DNA of 49,834 nt, from the NCBI GenBank assembly GCA_910580015.1, contig CAJTVT010000006.1, forward strand, positions 24,809-74,642, read 5' to 3'. The translations under genes and the position numbers were made by a program. The notes beneath the pieces were generated by a model, which did not search any database, had not been told where the DNA came from, and saw only the letters and a program-made list of their open reading frames with translations. This document shows, piece after piece, positions 41,437 through 49,834 of the stretch. Source of the stretch: an uncultured Lachnospiraceae bacterium. Lineage in GTDB: Bacteria > Bacillota > Clostridia > Lachnospirales > Lachnospiraceae. How positions within the stretch are numbered: the stretch's first letter is position 1; each line of letters starts with the position of its first letter.

Positions 41437-43677
41437 CTATTTCTTTACGCCCTTTCCGTCCCGGCACGCAATTCTGAGTCCATGCAGCATGATCTGTCTG
41501 TTATTTTCCTCGATGATTCTTTCTTCATCCTCCAAAAGGTACACTGCCTTTAACTGATCGCCTGAGTTGATTTTCATCCCTCGGACACCTATCGCGCCTT
41601 TCTTCTTCTTCGGGACATCCGCAGTTAAAAAGCGCAGAAACATATTTTTATCTGTTTGCAGTACAACCGTCTCTTTTTCTGATTCTGTCAACATAAATAC
41701 TGCTAGTACTTTCTCATTTTCATTTAACTTCGTGGCCGCTGTGGTACGCTTGGACACATCAAATTCATCCCCATCCACCACTTTCATCATTCCTTGACTG
41801 TTGACAAATAAAAGACGTTTTCCATATAGGTTTGCCATGCAATTTAGATAAATCATGGTCTCTTCGCTGCTGTTATAATTGCTTACATTGTCAAGAGGCG
41901 TTCCCTTATCTCGAAATTTACCATAGGGAAGTTCTAATATCTTCACCGTATGAAGTTGACCTCGATCCGTAAAAATACAGAGCTTATCCGTATTCATACA
42001 ATGTATCACATATTTATTTTCCCCATCTGCTGCCTCCTTATTTCGCTCATAAGCCGCCAAATCAATTGTCTTGACATAACCAAATCGATCCATCAAAAGT
42101 ACCACCGGCATTTCTTCTATCTTCTTTTCTTCATACACAGCTTCTGAAACATTCTCAATCTGTGTCTTTCTTGGGGTTCCATACTCCTTTTGAAACCGTG
42201 TCAGTTCCTTTACAATGACTTTGGCCATAGCACTACGGCTGCCCAAAATTTCTTCATATTTCACAATATTAGAAAGCGTAACCTCATGTTCTTTTCTTAG
42301 GGCCTCAATCTCCAATCCAATCAACTTATACAAGCGCATCTCCAAGATTGCCGTTGCCTGCCGTTCCGTGAAATGCAGTTGTTTTGCATCTGCCACAGAA
42401 CCCTTATATCGGAATTTAATTTTTTCTGTATTTCCGTTCATCAGACAGTCTTTGGCATCTTTGATATTTTTGGCGCCCCGCAAAATTTCGATGATCAGGT
42501 CAATCACATCACATGCCTGCATCAACCCTTCTTGGATCTCTTTTTTGTCTAATTCTTTGGCAAGAAGTGTCTGGTATTTCCTGGTGGCAAGCTCATACTG
42601 AAAATTTACATGATGCCGGATGATAGGCACTATTCCCATTGTTTCTGGCCTGCCCTCCGCCACAGCAAGCATGTTGACGCCAAAGGTATCTTCCAGTCGC
42701 GTCTTTTTATACAGCATGTTGCAGAGATTCTGCACATCAGCGCCCTTTTTCAAATCCAGCACAATTCGAATCCCTTCCTTGGAAGATTGATTGGAGATAT
42801 CTACAATATCCCCCGTCTTTTTATTCTCCACCAGACTGCCCACGTCCATTAGAAATTTGCCAATATTGGCACCCACCATGGTATAAGGAATCTCCGTGAT
42901 CACCAGTCGCTGCCTGCCGCCTTTGGCTTCTTCTATCTCCACCTTGCCGCGAATCTTAATCTTGCCCATTCCTGTCTCATAAATATTCAAGAGATCATCC
43001 TGGTTGACTACGATTCCTCCTGTTGGAAAATCGGGACCTTTGATATATTTCATCATCTCCCTGGCAGTGATCGCAGGATTTTTCATATATGCTTTGACAC
43101 CCTCGATTACTTCTGAAAAATTATGGGGCGGAATGCTGGTGGCCATGCCCACTGCAATACCCTCAGCGCCGTTAATCAAAAGATTTGGCACCTTAACCGG
43201 AAGAACGGATGGCTCCTTTTCTGTCTCATCAAAATTGGGGACAAAATCTACCACATCCTTATCCAAGTCGGCAAGATACGCCTCCTGGGTAATTTTCTGA
43301 AGACGAGCTTCTGTATAACGCATTGCCGCTGCTCCGTCTCCTTCAATGGAACCGAAATTACCATGACCATCTACCAGAGGCAAGCCCTTCTTAAATTCTT
43401 GAGCCAACACTACCAAAGCCTCATAGATGGAACTGTCCCCATGGGGGTGATACTTACCCATGGTATCTCCCACAATACGGGCACATTTCCGGTAGGGCTT
43501 GTCATAGCGGATTCCAAGCTCATGCATATCATAGAGCGTTCTACGCTGTACAGGCTTTAGTCCATCCCGCACGTCCGGCAATGCTCTTGCAATTATGACA
43601 CTCATAGCATAATCAATATAGGATTTCTGCATCACCTCAGAATATTCTGTCCGTATGATCTGTTCCTTCTGTTGCAT
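41437..43677 (-). CDS. Type IIA DNA topoisomerase subunit A (ParC/GyrA-like)
   Basis: A 746-residue cleavage subunit. The catalytic Tyr is in EARLQKITQEAYLADL, near AAMRYTEAR. The quinolone region reads HPHGDSSIYEALV: Ser is the drug-sensitive residue and the Glu four residues on is the ParC-type one. The C-terminal part is a beta-pinwheel, shorter than in gyrase A, and no GyrA box (QRRGGKG) is present. It therefore resembles topoisomerase IV, which separates daughter chromosomes. It pairs with the B subunit 163 bp upstream. Clostridia carry gyrAB elsewhere near dnaA, so this is probably the second pair. Confidence 0.88.
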   Translation of the reverse strand: MQQKEQIIRTEYSEVMQKSYIDYAMSVIIARALPDVRDGLKPVQRRTLYDMHELGIRYDKPYRKCARIVGDTMGKYHPHGDSSIYEALVVLAQEFKKGLPLVDGHGNFGSIEGDGAAAMRYTEARLQKITQEAYLADLDKDVVDFVPNFDETEKEPSVLPVKVPNLLINGAEGIAVGMATSIPPHNFSEVIEGVKAYMKNPAITAREMMKYIKGPDFPTGGIVVNQDDLLNIYETGMGKIKIRGKVEIEEAKGGRQRLVITEIPYTMVGANIGKFLMDVGSLVENKKTGDIVDISNQSSKEGIRIVLDLKKGADVQNLCNMLYKKTRLEDTFGVNMLAVAEGRPETMGIVPIIRHHVNFQYELATRKYQTLLAKELDKKEIQEGLMQACDVIDLIIEILRGAKNIKDAKDCLMNGNTEKIKFRYKGSVADAKQLHFTERQATAILEMRLYKLIGLEIEALRKEHEVTLSNIVKYEEILGSRSAMAKVIVKELTRFQKEYGTPRKTQIENVSEAVYEEKKIEEMPVVLLMDRFGYVKTIDLAAYERNKEAADGENKYVIHCMNTDKLCIFTDRGQLHTVKILELPYGKFRDKGTPLDNVSNYNSSEETMIYLNCMANLYGKRLLFVNSQGMMKVVDGDEFDVSKRTTAATKLNENEKVLAVFMLTESEKETVVLQTDKNMFLRFLTADVPKKKKGAIGVRGMKINSGDQLKAVYLLEDEERIIEENNRQIMLHGLRIACRDGKGVKK

Positions 43678-43839
43678 GATATATTCCTTTCTGCAAAAAT
43701 TCTGTCTCTATCTTTGGTAATTAGAATTTGCCAAGGATATCAATTCCTCCAGGGAATACGCGCTCCCACAAACATATGTTTTGCAAAATAATCCCGCTGG
43801 GCACACTTGGCGTTCCTAAATCACCATCCATATGATCGG

Positions 43840-45762
43840 TTATATATCCAGCTCCGCATCCTGAGCATGTTCATGGATAAACTCTCTCCTAGGTGGAACC
43901 TCTGTGCCCATAAGCAGCTCTGTCACATCCGACGCCATCCTAGCATCCTCAATCTCTACCAGCTTCAACATACGAGTATCTGGATTGAGTGTAGTCTCCC
44001 AAAGCTGATCTGCATCCATCTCCCCAAGACCCTTATATCTTTGCAGGGTAAATGGCCCCTTGTGACGCTTCCGGTATTTCTCCAGTGCAACATCATCATA
44101 CAAATATTCCTCTGCTCCACGGCTGGGAATTGCCTTATAAAGCGGGGGCATCGCAATGTAAATATGTCCCTCAAAAATCAACTCTGGCATAAACCGGTAA
44201 AACAACGTAAGCAGCAGTGTGGAAATATGAGCCCCATCCACATCTGCATCTGCCATAATGATAATCTTATCATATTTCAACTTGGAAATGTCAAAATCAT
44301 TGCCATACCCTTCGGAAAAACCACATCCAAAGGCATTGATCATCGTCTTGATCTCTGCATTTGCCAATACCTTGTCAATACTGGCTTTCTCCACATTCAG
44401 TATTTTCCCCCGAATAGGTAAAATCGCCTGGTAATTCCGATCCCTCGCCGTCTTAGCAGAGCCCCCAGCGGAATCTCCCTCCACAATAAAGATCTCGCAA
44501 ACCGAGGCATCTCGACTCTCACAATTGGCAAGCTTCCCATTGGAATCAAAAGAAAATCTTTGTTTTGTCAAAAGATTTGTCTTGGCTTTCTCCTCCGCCT
44601 TTCGGATCTTTGCCGATTTTTCTGCACAAGAAATCACTTTTTTTAAATTATCCAGATTTTTATCGAAATATAATTGTATCTCTTCTCCGGTAATCTTACT
44701 GGTAATGCGTGCTGCATCCTGATTATCCAGCTTCGTCTTAGTCTGGCCTTCAAAGCGCGGATCTGGATGTTTCAGGGAAATAATTGCGGTAAGTCCGCTG
44801 CGGACATCTGCACCTGTAAAATTGGAATCCTTCTCTTTCAAAATTCCAAGTTCTCTGGCATAGCTGTTGATGACTGTAGTAAACACTGTCTTAAATCCGG
44901 TCAGGTGCGTTCCCCCTTCCGCATTATAGATATTATTACAAAATCCCAACACATTCTCATGAAATTCATTCGTATACTGGAATGCCGCTTCCACGGCAAT
45001 CCCTTCACTTTCACCTTGAAAGTATACCACATCATGGATTGTATCCGCTTTCCGGTTCAGGGCTTTGACAAACCCCACAATTCCCTCCTCTTCATGAAAC
45101 TGTACACGTTCTATCTCCTCTCCACGCTTATCCTCATAGACAATCGTAAGCTTGGGGTTCAAATATGCTGTCTCATGAAGACGACTCTTGACATCCTCCT
45201 CCTTAAAACGGGTTTTCTCAAAAATCTCTGGATCCGGCAAAAAATTGATTTTTGTGCCGCTCTTGCGCGTCTTACCTGTCACTGGCAACAGCCCCTGTTC
45301 CAGTTCAATCACTGGCGTGCCACGCTCATATCTGTCATGATGCACCTTCCCGTCCAGATACACTTCCAAATCCAGCCATACAGATAATGCATTGACCACA
45401 GAGGAACCCACGCCATGAAGCCCTCCACTGGTCTTATAAGCATCGTGATCGAATTTCCCTCCAGCATGGAGTGTGGTAAATACCAGTCGGGCCGCGGAAA
45501 CCCCCTTCTCATGCATTCCAACGGGAATCCCCCTTCCATTATCCTCCACAGTGCAGGAACCATTCTTTTCCAAAGTTACTTTTATGGTATCACAAAATCC
45601 TGCCAGATGTTCATCCACAGAATTATCTACAATCTCATAAATTAAATGATTCAGACCCTTACGAGATACACTCCCTATGTACATCCCTGGCCTCTTTCGC
45701 ACGGCTTCCAACCCCTCCAGCACCGTAATATTGCCAGCGCTGTATTCCCGATTCTCTGCCAT
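43840..45762 (-). CDS. Type IIA DNA topoisomerase subunit B (ParE/GyrB-like)
   Basis: A 640-residue ATPase subunit. The GHKL ATP site shows EIVDNSVDEHLAGFCD, DNGRGIPVGMH, and GGLHGVGSSVVNALS. The toprim domain shows VEGDSAGGSAK and ADADVDGAHI. It works with the A subunit that follows. No extra B-type insert is present. It starts 26 bp after the Ser/Thr kinase gene, with AAAGGA before the ATG. The 163-bp gap to the A subunit holds no recognisable promoter or terminator. Confidence 0.9.
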   Translation of the reverse strand: MAENREYSAGNITVLEGLEAVRKRPGMYIGSVSRKGLNHLIYEIVDNSVDEHLAGFCDTIKVTLEKNGSCTVEDNGRGIPVGMHEKGVSAARLVFTTLHAGGKFDHDAYKTSGGLHGVGSSVVNALSVWLDLEVYLDGKVHHDRYERGTPVIELEQGLLPVTGKTRKSGTKINFLPDPEIFEKTRFKEEDVKSRLHETAYLNPKLTIVYEDKRGEEIERVQFHEEEGIVGFVKALNRKADTIHDVVYFQGESEGIAVEAAFQYTNEFHENVLGFCNNIYNAEGGTHLTGFKTVFTTVINSYARELGILKEKDSNFTGADVRSGLTAIISLKHPDPRFEGQTKTKLDNQDAARITSKITGEEIQLYFDKNLDNLKKVISCAEKSAKIRKAEEKAKTNLLTKQRFSFDSNGKLANCESRDASVCEIFIVEGDSAGGSAKTARDRNYQAILPIRGKILNVEKASIDKVLANAEIKTMINAFGCGFSEGYGNDFDISKLKYDKIIIMADADVDGAHISTLLLTLFYRFMPELIFEGHIYIAMPPLYKAIPSRGAEEYLYDDVALEKYRKRHKGPFTLQRYKGLGEMDADQLWETTLNPDTRMLKLVEIEDARMASDVTELLMGTEVPPRREFIHEHAQDAELDI

Positions 45763-45788
45763 TTCAGTCTTCCTTTCATTGCTAATAT

Positions 45789-46577
45789 CTAGATCGATGC
45801 CTGCCCCCTTTGCAGTGCTTCCAAAAGCTCTTTACAGTTCTGATACCGTTCTTTCGGATTCTCCTGGACACATTTTTTAAATATTCTATTTAGTCTCCTT
45901 GGCAACATCCTTTTTTGGCCCTGGACATCATATTCTCTGCAAATTCCATTTTCTGGCTCATTTCCGGTCAAAAGTTGATACAAAGTCATTCCAAGACCAT
46001 AGATATCTGTCCTTGCATCCACAACCTTTTCCTTATCAAACTGCTCTGGTGCCGCATATCCTCTGGTTCCAAGCAGTGGCCGCGCACAATGTGTGCGCAT
46101 CTTTAAAACCGCCCCAAAATCAATGAGGCGTAGATTGCCACCTGGCTGAACCATCACATTATCCGGTTTCATATCCCGGAATATCATAGGAGGAGTACAC
46201 ATATGAAGGTAATTTAACATCAGGCAAAGATCTTTTCCCCAGCGCTGCACTTCCAACCAGGGTTGAGGCCCCAACCGCCGCAGACGATTTCCCAATGTTT
46301 CTCCCTCCAAATACTCCATCACAATATACTCTGCTCTCTCTGTCTTAAGAATCTCAAATATTTGGGGAAAATAAGGATAATTCAGCTCTTGTATCACCTC
46401 TGCTTCCCAGTCTGCCATATCCGAAACCAGGCGAGCCATAGAAACGTCCACTTCCTTCAGCGCACGATTCCGACCATTTTCCATATCGCGGACAAGGTAA
46501 ACTTTCGCACTTCCGCCCTGTCCAAGCTCTCGCTGAATTTGATACCGCTGTGCCAGCATTTGACCTGCTTTCAGCAT
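45789..46577 (-). CDS. Minimal soluble Ser/Thr protein kinase
   Basis: A 262-residue Hanks-type kinase made of the catalytic domain only, without a membrane helix or PASTA repeats. Gly loop GQGGSAKV (19-26), Lys41 in ALKEVD, catalytic Asp135 in FRDMKPDN, DFG at 153-155 and APE at 176-178 are all present. The usual His of HRD is Phe here. It should be active in the cytoplasm; targets are unknown. ATG at 46577 follows AAGGAG; the frame opens at 46649 without a site. It lies between gpsA and the topoisomerase genes, on the same strand and 79 and 26 bp from them. Confidence 0.9.
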   Translation of the reverse strand: MLKAGQMLAQRYQIQRELGQGGSAKVYLVRDMENGRNRALKEVDVSMARLVSDMADWEAEVIQELNYPYFPQIFEILKTERAEYIVMEYLEGETLGNRLRRLGPQPWLEVQRWGKDLCLMLNYLHMCTPPMIFRDMKPDNVMVQPGGNLRLIDFGAVLKMRTHCARPLLGTRGYAAPEQFDKEKVVDARTDIYGLGMTLYQLLTGNEPENGICREYDVQGQKRMLPRRLNRIFKKCVQENPKERYQNCKELLEALQRGQASI

Positions 46578-46656
46578 GAATCTCTCCTTATCTCCTCTTT
46601 TTGATCTCCTAGAGTATTTTACAAACACGCTCTTTTTCAAATCTACCATCTGGGAT

Positions 46657-47664
46657 CTATTCCCACATCTGTTCGTGCTCTGCCTTTTTATCCCGAAGCA
46701 TCAACTCTTGTACAGCCTCCTTTACAGGCTTATTATAAAACAGCACCTGATTCACCTGCTCAATAATTGGCATAGGAACCTCATACCGCTGTGATAACCC
46801 AATGGCAGCCTTTGCAGAATAAATGCCCTCCACCACCATATGCACTTCTTGTGTGGCCTCTTCCATGGTTTTGCCTTGACCGATCAACATGCCTGCTTTT
46901 CGATTCCGACTGTGTACACTGGCGCAGGTAACAATCAAATCGCCAATTCCTGTCAACCCACTTAAGGTCTCATATTTTGCACCCATTGACAGTGCAAGCC
47001 TGCCAATCTCCGTAATTCCACGAGTGATCAACGCCGCCTTGGTATTGTCCCCATATCCCAATCCATCTGCCATACCCGCTGCAAGGGCAATCACATTTTT
47101 CAAAGCACCGCCCAACTCAATCCCCAACATATCTGGACTGGTGTAGACACGGAACACATCATTCATAAAGATATTCTGAATGTATTCTGCTGCTTCTCTG
47201 GTTCTAGCGCCTGCTACACAGGTCGTGGGAAGTCCCTTTCCCACCTCTTCCGCATGGCTTGGTCCTGACAATACGGCAACCCTAGCCTGCGGTATCTCTT
47301 CTTCTATAATATCAGTCAAAGTCATCAAGGTCTGTTCCTCAATTCCTTTGGCTACATTCACAATCAACTGCTGTTCTTCCACATAAGGCTTCATGTTTTT
47401 TGCTGTTCCTCTTGTAAATACTGAAGGTACTGCAAGCACCAGCAGATCTCTACCCTGCACAGCCTCTTTCAAGTCTCCAGTCAGCAGAATGCTCTCTGAC
47501 AGTCTTACACCAGGCAGCTTGACAACATGTTCCCGCTTTTCTTTAAGCATCTGGATCTCATCCTCAATGGCAGACCAGATTGTCACCTGATGTCCATTGT
47601 TTTCCAACACCACTGCAAGAGCGGTTCCCCAGCTTCCTGCCCCAATAATACTAACTTTTGCCAT
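46657..47664 (-). CDS. gpsA: NAD(P)+ glycerol-3-phosphate dehydrogenase
   Basis: A 335-residue GpsA that makes sn-glycerol-3-phosphate from dihydroxyacetone phosphate for lipid synthesis. SIIGAGSWGTALA is the NAD loop, VNVAKGIE and VLSGPSHAEEV follow, and LGGALKNVIALAAGMADGLG and NTKAALITRG are family signatures. ATG at 47664 lies just after GGAGGGAATC. It follows plsY by 11 bp; der-plsY-gpsA is a typical cluster. This is the biosynthetic counterpart of the glp operon at 486-5068. Confidence 0.97.
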   Translation of the reverse strand: MAKVSIIGAGSWGTALAVVLENNGHQVTIWSAIEDEIQMLKEKREHVVKLPGVRLSESILLTGDLKEAVQGRDLLVLAVPSVFTRGTAKNMKPYVEEQQLIVNVAKGIEEQTLMTLTDIIEEEIPQARVAVLSGPSHAEEVGKGLPTTCVAGARTREAAEYIQNIFMNDVFRVYTSPDMLGIELGGALKNVIALAAGMADGLGYGDNTKAALITRGITEIGRLALSMGAKYETLSGLTGIGDLIVTCASVHSRNRKAGMLIGQGKTMEEATQEVHMVVEGIYSAKAAIGLSQRYEVPMPIIEQVNQVLFYNKPVKEAVQELMLRDKKAEHEQMWE

Positions 47665-47675
47665 GATTCCCTCCA

Positions 47676-48338
47676 TCATTTCTTTTCTGTTTTCGATGAT
47701 TTGCCCATGGAAAATTTATTCTCTGTTCCAGCTATCAGCCGTTTGATATTTTCCCGATGACGCCAGATTCCCATCAGGGAAAACAACGCCCCAACAATAT
47801 ACACTTCCAAAAGCAGTCCCTTACTCACTCCCAGAAATCCTAACTGCCCAAAAATTACCAATTGCGCAAAATAGCAGATCATTACCAAAATGGATCCCAA
47901 AGACACATACCTGGTAACAGCGACTATCACAATAAACAATAATAAGCACGCAGGGGCCATAGGGGGATAAAAAGCAAGAATTACACCTGCTGTACAGGCA
48001 ATTCCTTTCCCGCCTTTGAATTTCAGGTAAAATGGAAAATTATGTCCAAGAACTGCCCCAAAACCTGCATACAATTCCAACAACCTTGCTCCATCTGGAT
48101 ATTTGTCACAAAACAAGAGCCAGCCAATCAGCATGGCCAGCATTGCTTTGCCCAAATCTCCGAAAAATGTGATCAGACCGGCTTTCACACCCAAGGTGCG
48201 CAGCGTATTGGTAGCTCCCGCATTTCCACTTCCATGTTGCCTGATATCCACATGGTGCAGTTTTCCATACAGATAGCCTGTCTGAAACATCCCCAATACG
48301 TAACCTATGGCAATACATATTACCCTTGCTGCGATCAT
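47676..48338 (-). CDS. plsY: Acyl-phosphate:glycerol-3-phosphate acyltransferase PlsY
   Basis: A 220-residue membrane enzyme with about five helices. It moves an acyl group from acyl-phosphate to glycerol-3-phosphate to make lysophosphatidate, the first phospholipid step. Loops GSGNAGATNTLRTLG, NFPFYLKFKGGKGIA and the last SLMGIWRHRENIKRL are the three conserved motifs. ATG at 48338 lies eight bases after GGAG, and two bases after the der stop codon. An ATG at 48344 is too close to the ribosome site. Confidence 0.96.
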   Translation of the reverse strand: MIAARVICIAIGYVLGMFQTGYLYGKLHHVDIRQHGSGNAGATNTLRTLGVKAGLITFFGDLGKAMLAMLIGWLLFCDKYPDGARLLELYAGFGAVLGHNFPFYLKFKGGKGIACTAGVILAFYPPMAPACLLLFIVIVAVTRYVSLGSILVMICYFAQLVIFGQLGFLGVSKGLLLEVYIVGALFSLMGIWRHRENIKRLIAGTENKFSMGKSSKTEKK

Positions 48339-48340
48339 TG

Positions 48341-49663
48341 TCATTTCTCCTTCCTTTCCCGTATAATAAACTTTAACGATGTTCCCATAAAGCCAAATGC
48401 CTCCCGAATACGGTTCTCCAAATATCGCGTATAGGAAAAATGCATCAGCTCCTTGTCATTGACAAAAATCACAAATGTAGGAGGCTTCACCGCCACCTGG
48501 GTGATATAATACAACTTCAGCCGCTTCCCTTTGTCTGAAGGCGGCTGCTGCATTGCAACTGCTTCTGTCATAATCTCATTGAGCACACCTGTAGCCACCC
48601 GCATTGCATGGTTTTCCAGCACCACATCAATCATTTGAAACAGTTTTTGGGTCCGCTGCCCTGTCTTAGCTGAGAGAAATAAAATCTCCGCATACGGCAT
48701 AAAACTTAATATCTCCCGGATTCGCTTGGTATATTTATAAATTGTCTTATCATCCTTCTCAACGGCATCCCATTTGTTCACCGCAATGATAATTCCCTTT
48801 CCCCTTTCATGGGCAATCCCTGCAATCTTAGCGTCTTGCTCTGTAACCCCTTCTGTGGCGTCAATCATGATCACCACCACATCTGCACGCTCCACTGCTG
48901 TGACTGCTCGAATAATGCTAAACCGTTCCAACTCCTCCTTAATCTTGCTCTTTCGACGAAGTCCTGCGGTATCAATAAAAATATATTCTCTGTCCTCCCA
49001 GACAATCTCTGTATCAACAGCATCTCTTGTGGTGCCTGCAATTTCCGACACAATCACTCGATCCTCTCCCACCAAACGGTTGATCAAAGAAGACTTTCCC
49101 ACATTGGGTTTTCCTACAATCGCCACTCTAGGTCTGTCATCCTCCTCTTCCTCTGGAGCTTTTTGTGGAAAATGCTTTACCACCTCATCCAGCAAATCTC
49201 CAATTCCCAGCTTGGAAGCAGAAGAAATGGGAACAGGATCCCCAATTCCCAAATTATAAAATTCATATACATCTGGCATAAATCTCTCAAAACTATCAAC
49301 TTTATTCACCGCCAACACCACTGGCTTCTTGGAACGGCGCAGCATATCAGCAACTTTAGAATCCGCATCTACCAGTCCTTGCCGAACATCCGTAATAAAA
49401 ATAATCACATCTGCTGTATCAATGGCAATCTGGGCCTGTTCCCGCATTTGGGAAAGAATAATATCACTGCTCTCTGGCTCGATCCCTCCTGTATCAATCA
49501 AGGTAAACGCCATATCCAGCCAGCTTACCTCCGCATAGATCCTGTCCCTTGTTACACCTGGCGTATCTTGCACAATCGAAATGCGTTCTCCTGCCAACAT
49601 ATTGAACAATGTAGATTTTCCCACATTGGGACGTCCCACAATTGCAACTACTGGTTTACTCAT
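48341..49663 (-). CDS. der: Ribosome assembly GTPase Der (EngA)
   Basis: A 440-residue protein with two GTPase domains in tandem and a C-terminal KH-like domain. It helps mature the 50S ribosomal subunit. G1 motifs are GRPNVGKST (near residue 8) and GKPNVGKSS (near 183). G3 motifs are DTGGIE and DTAGLRRKSK, and G4 motifs are NKVD and NKWD. ATG at 49663 follows AGGAG. It leads into plsY and gpsA. Confidence 0.97.
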   Translation of the reverse strand: MSKPVVAIVGRPNVGKSTLFNMLAGERISIVQDTPGVTRDRIYAEVSWLDMAFTLIDTGGIEPESSDIILSQMREQAQIAIDTADVIIFITDVRQGLVDADSKVADMLRRSKKPVVLAVNKVDSFERFMPDVYEFYNLGIGDPVPISSASKLGIGDLLDEVVKHFPQKAPEEEEDDRPRVAIVGKPNVGKSSLINRLVGEDRVIVSEIAGTTRDAVDTEIVWEDREYIFIDTAGLRRKSKIKEELERFSIIRAVTAVERADVVVIMIDATEGVTEQDAKIAGIAHERGKGIIIAVNKWDAVEKDDKTIYKYTKRIREILSFMPYAEILFLSAKTGQRTQKLFQMIDVVLENHAMRVATGVLNEIMTEAVAMQQPPSDKGKRLKLYYITQVAVKPPTFVIFVNDKELMHFSYTRYLENRIREAFGFMGTSLKFIIRERKEK

Positions 49664-49678
49664 TCTAATCTCCTATTC

Positions 49679-49834
49679 TCAATTACAATCCTTAAGCAGA
49701 CAAGATACCAGATCCTGTCCGCCTGATTCTACAATATCTATCTTCACCTGTAAAGCATGTTCCACCTGAGTAATGGTCACATCATCCAGAAATACTTCTT
49801 CTCCGCTGCGCAAAAGATTACAGGGAAGTAGCAA
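49679..49834 (-). CDS. DUF512 radical-SAM-associated protein, C-terminal fragment
   Basis: The last 51 residues of a gene that runs off the right edge. They read in frame from 49834 to a TGA at 49681-49679 and include SGEEVFLDDVTITQVEHAL and a GGQDLVSCLL segment. This matches the tail of the DUF512 proteins encoded just upstream of der in Lachnospiraceae and other Clostridia; their role is unknown. The N-terminal PDZ-like and radical-SAM-type parts lie outside the window. Confidence 0.72.
   Translation of the reverse strand: MLLPCNLLRSGEEVFLDDVTITQVEHALQVKIDIVESGGQDLVSCLLKDCN

Overview
The window suggests an anaerobic, endospore-forming Firmicute of the Clostridia, most like the gut Lachnospiraceae. 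Reasons: sporulation and germination genes (spoIIP, gpr, a ymxH/ylmC-type gene), a CIRCE-controlled groES-groEL operon, an [FeFe]-hydrogenase-like sensor protein, the dnaE-pfkA-trmH and der-plsY-gpsA gene orders, and the purine-rich AGGAGG ribosome sites and sigma-A promoters. Almost all genes are on the minus strand, so transcription mostly runs from high to low coordinates. Clear plus-strand genes are only 5366-5626, 13752-15335, 25891-26115 and rpsT at 35681-35944. There are no rRNA or tRNA genes, no CRISPR array, no prophage and no intact insertion sequence. The novelty lies in a few proteins and in the gaps between operons.

Layout from left to right: a 49-bp tandem repeat fused to the 3' end of a ymxH-like gene (1-360). 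A glycerol-3-phosphate operon, glpK plus two flavoproteins and a DUF1667 Fe-S protein (486-5068), with a terminator hairpin in its leader that fits antitermination control. The dnaE-pfkA-trmH operon (5688-11065). A polar amino-acid ABC transporter (11246-13468) whose substrate-binding lipoprotein is circularly permuted. A membrane protein fused to an aminopropyltransferase-like domain (13752-15335). A soluble [FeFe]-hydrogenase-like/chemotaxis-signalling fusion (15435-17363). A 443-bp gap with structured DNA, then a 45-residue FeoB-associated protein with an operator-like promoter. A glucuronate operon (18576-23393: transporter, uxuA, SDR reductase, uxaC). Then deoD, azlCD, a small membrane protein, purA with a HAD phosphatase, a 190-bp palindromic element, a frameshifted degV, a lone Hpt protein, groESL, corA, spoIIP, gpr and rpsT.

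From 36.2 kb to the right edge is an unbroken minus-strand run: DUF512 fragment, der, plsY, gpsA, a minimal Ser/Thr kinase, a second type IIA topoisomerase pair, a hybrid histidine kinase, nadB, nadC and a C-GCAxxG-C-C protein. No gap in it exceeds about 165 bp.

Glycerol-3-phosphate links the two ends: glpK and its partners feed it into catabolism on the left, while gpsA makes it and plsY uses it for phospholipid on the right. The hybrid kinase has two receiver domains and no Hpt, and the lone Hpt protein 9 kb away is a plausible partner. The most unusual items are the permuted binding protein, the hydrogenase-like sensor, the 190-bp palindrome, the 106-bp inverted-repeat element and the degV frameshift.
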